Source: a bacterium
Lineage (GTDB): Bacteria > JAMORN01
Assembly (NCBI GenBank): GCA_027063545.1
Contig: JAMORN010000121.1
Coordinates: 1 to 8,316 of the forward strand
Direction: 5' to 3'
DNA length: 8,316 nucleotides
Position 1 is the stretch's first letter, and each line of letters begins with the position of its first letter. This document shows, piece by piece, positions 7,703 through 8,316 of this stretch. Made by a program: the position numbers and the translations under genes. Under the pieces are notes generated by a model. The model had not been told where the DNA came from. It was given only the letters and a program-made list of their open reading frames with translations, and ran no database searches.

Positions 7703-8290
7703 ATGGAAAGAAAAACAAAATTAGAGAGAAAAACTAGAGAAACAAATATTTCTGTTGAAGTTAATCTTGATGGTAAAGGTAATTATAATATAGATACACC
7801 TATAGGTTTTTTAAATCATATGTTAGAATTATTTTCTAAGCATTCTTTGATAGATTTAAACATAAAGGCAGAAGGTGATATTCATGTTGACTATCATCAT
7901 CTAGTAGAAGATTTAGCTATTGTAATGGGAAAAGCTATAAACGAGGCTTTAGGAAAAAAGGAAAAAATAGAGAGATATGGTTTTTTTATCTTACCTATGG
8001 ATGAAAGCTTAGTAGAAGTAGTTGTTGATTTAAGTGGAAGGCCTTATCTAGTATATAATGTAAAAGTTAGTAGAGAAAAAATAGGAGATTTTGATACAGA
8101 ACTTTTTAAAGAATTCTTTATTGCTTTTACTCATAATATAAAGGCAAATATACATATAAATTTGAAATATGGTGAAAATACTCACCATATATTTGAAGCT
8201 GTATTTAAAGGTTTAGCAAAAGCTTTAAGAATGGCAATAACAATAAATCCAAATATAGAAGGTATAAATTCAACAAAAGGTATTTTATAA
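7703..8290 (+). CDS. hisB: Imidazoleglycerol-phosphate dehydratase
   Basis: Dehydrates imidazoleglycerol phosphate to imidazoleacetol phosphate, the sixth step of histidine synthesis; a Mn-dependent cytoplasmic enzyme that assembles as a 24-mer in characterised cases. The 195-residue protein is the full monofunctional length, without the fused histidinol phosphatase of E. coli HisB. Both halves of the duplicated fold carry their metal motifs: IGFLNHML (34-41) and VDYHHLVED (62-70), then THHIFEAVFKGLAKALR (160-176). PMDESLVEVVVDLSGRPYL (98-116) and the C-terminal STKGIL are also typical. The usual FLDHML reads FLNHML here, a substitution that leaves the histidine in place. The ATG at 7703 is the only start that preserves the conserved N-terminus. 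No Shine-Dalgarno is visible, and with the rsmI stop three bases upstream, initiation may depend on translational coupling. A further gene, possibly hisH, starts 14 bases downstream. Confidence 0.97.
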   Translation: MERKTKLERKTRETNISVEVNLDGKGNYNIDTPIGFLNHMLELFSKHSLIDLNIKAEGDIHVDYHHLVEDLAIVMGKAINEALGKKEKIERYGFFILPMDESLVEVVVDLSGRPYLVYNVKVSREKIGDFDTELFKEFFIAFTHNIKANIHINLKYGENTHHIFEAVFKGLAKALRMAITINPNIEGINSTKGIL

Positions 8291-8295
8291 GGGGG
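8291..8295 (+). promoter_or_regulatory. Shine-Dalgarno site of the gene at the right edge
   Basis: GGGGG (within AAGGGGGAT) begins directly after the hisB stop and lies eight bases before the ATG at 8304. It marks the start of a new gene, in contrast to rsmI and hisB, which have no such site. Confidence 0.6.
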
Positions 8296-8303
8296 ATAAA
8301 GAT

Positions 8304-8316
8304 ATGAAAATAGCAA
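8304..8316 (+). CDS. Start of a downstream gene, 5' fragment (possibly hisH)
   Basis: Four codons, Met-Lys-Ile-Ala, plus one base are visible before the window ends, preceded by a good Shine-Dalgarno sequence. In many bacteria hisB is followed by hisH, the glutamine amidotransferase subunit of imidazoleglycerol-phosphate synthase, and HisH often begins with a similar M(K)IAIIDYG. The identity rests only on gene order and these four residues. That this is a coding start is likely; the product is a guess. Confidence 0.45.

Overview
The window is strongly AT-rich and densely coded, with five genes on the minus strand (positions 1-6951) and three on the plus strand (7004-8316). They diverge from one 52-base intergenic region. 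No gap exceeds 53 bases. I see no tRNA or rRNA gene, CRISPR array, insertion sequence, attachment site or origin. The gene set points to an AT-rich diderm (Gram-negative-type) bacterium. It has a family-9 (heptosyltransferase-like) glycosyltransferase, a lipoprotein with a lipobox and a serine after the acylated cysteine, and E. coli-like AcnA and NADP-type Icd enzymes. The lysine-, glutamate- and isoleucine-rich proteins and the AGA and ATA codons would fit a thermophile or a deep-branching uncultured lineage, for example in or near the FCB or WOR-3 groups. That placement is only a guess.

Minus strand, in transcription order: a glycosyltransferase family 9 protein (6951-6004), a beta-propeller-like lipoprotein (5950-4814), aconitase acnA (4791-2167), NADP-isocitrate dehydrogenase icd (2165-915), and a phosphoglucosamine/phosphomannomutase-type phosphohexomutase that starts with TTG at 903 and runs off the left edge. 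Spacings are 53, 22, 1 and 11 bases. The last four genes each have a clear Shine-Dalgarno sequence, which suggests one transcription unit or at least co-transcribed blocks. AcnA and Icd are consecutive TCA-cycle enzymes (citrate to isocitrate to 2-oxoglutarate), and their genes are separated by one base. The flanking genes have envelope or sugar-phosphate roles.

Plus strand: rsmI (16S rRNA C1402 2'-O-methyltransferase, a short form), hisB (imidazoleglycerol-phosphate dehydratase) three bases later, and the first codons of another gene that could be hisH. The two genes flanking the divergent region, and hisB, lack a recognisable Shine-Dalgarno sequence. The other genes have one.

These are mainly conserved housekeeping genes. 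I found no convincing evidence of a new defence, mobile or regulatory system. The points most worth a second look are the uncharacterised lipoprotein directly upstream of acnA-icd, the short RsmI with an altered conserved loop, the two start-site corrections (icd and the TTG-started mutase), and the mixture of strong-SD and SD-less genes.
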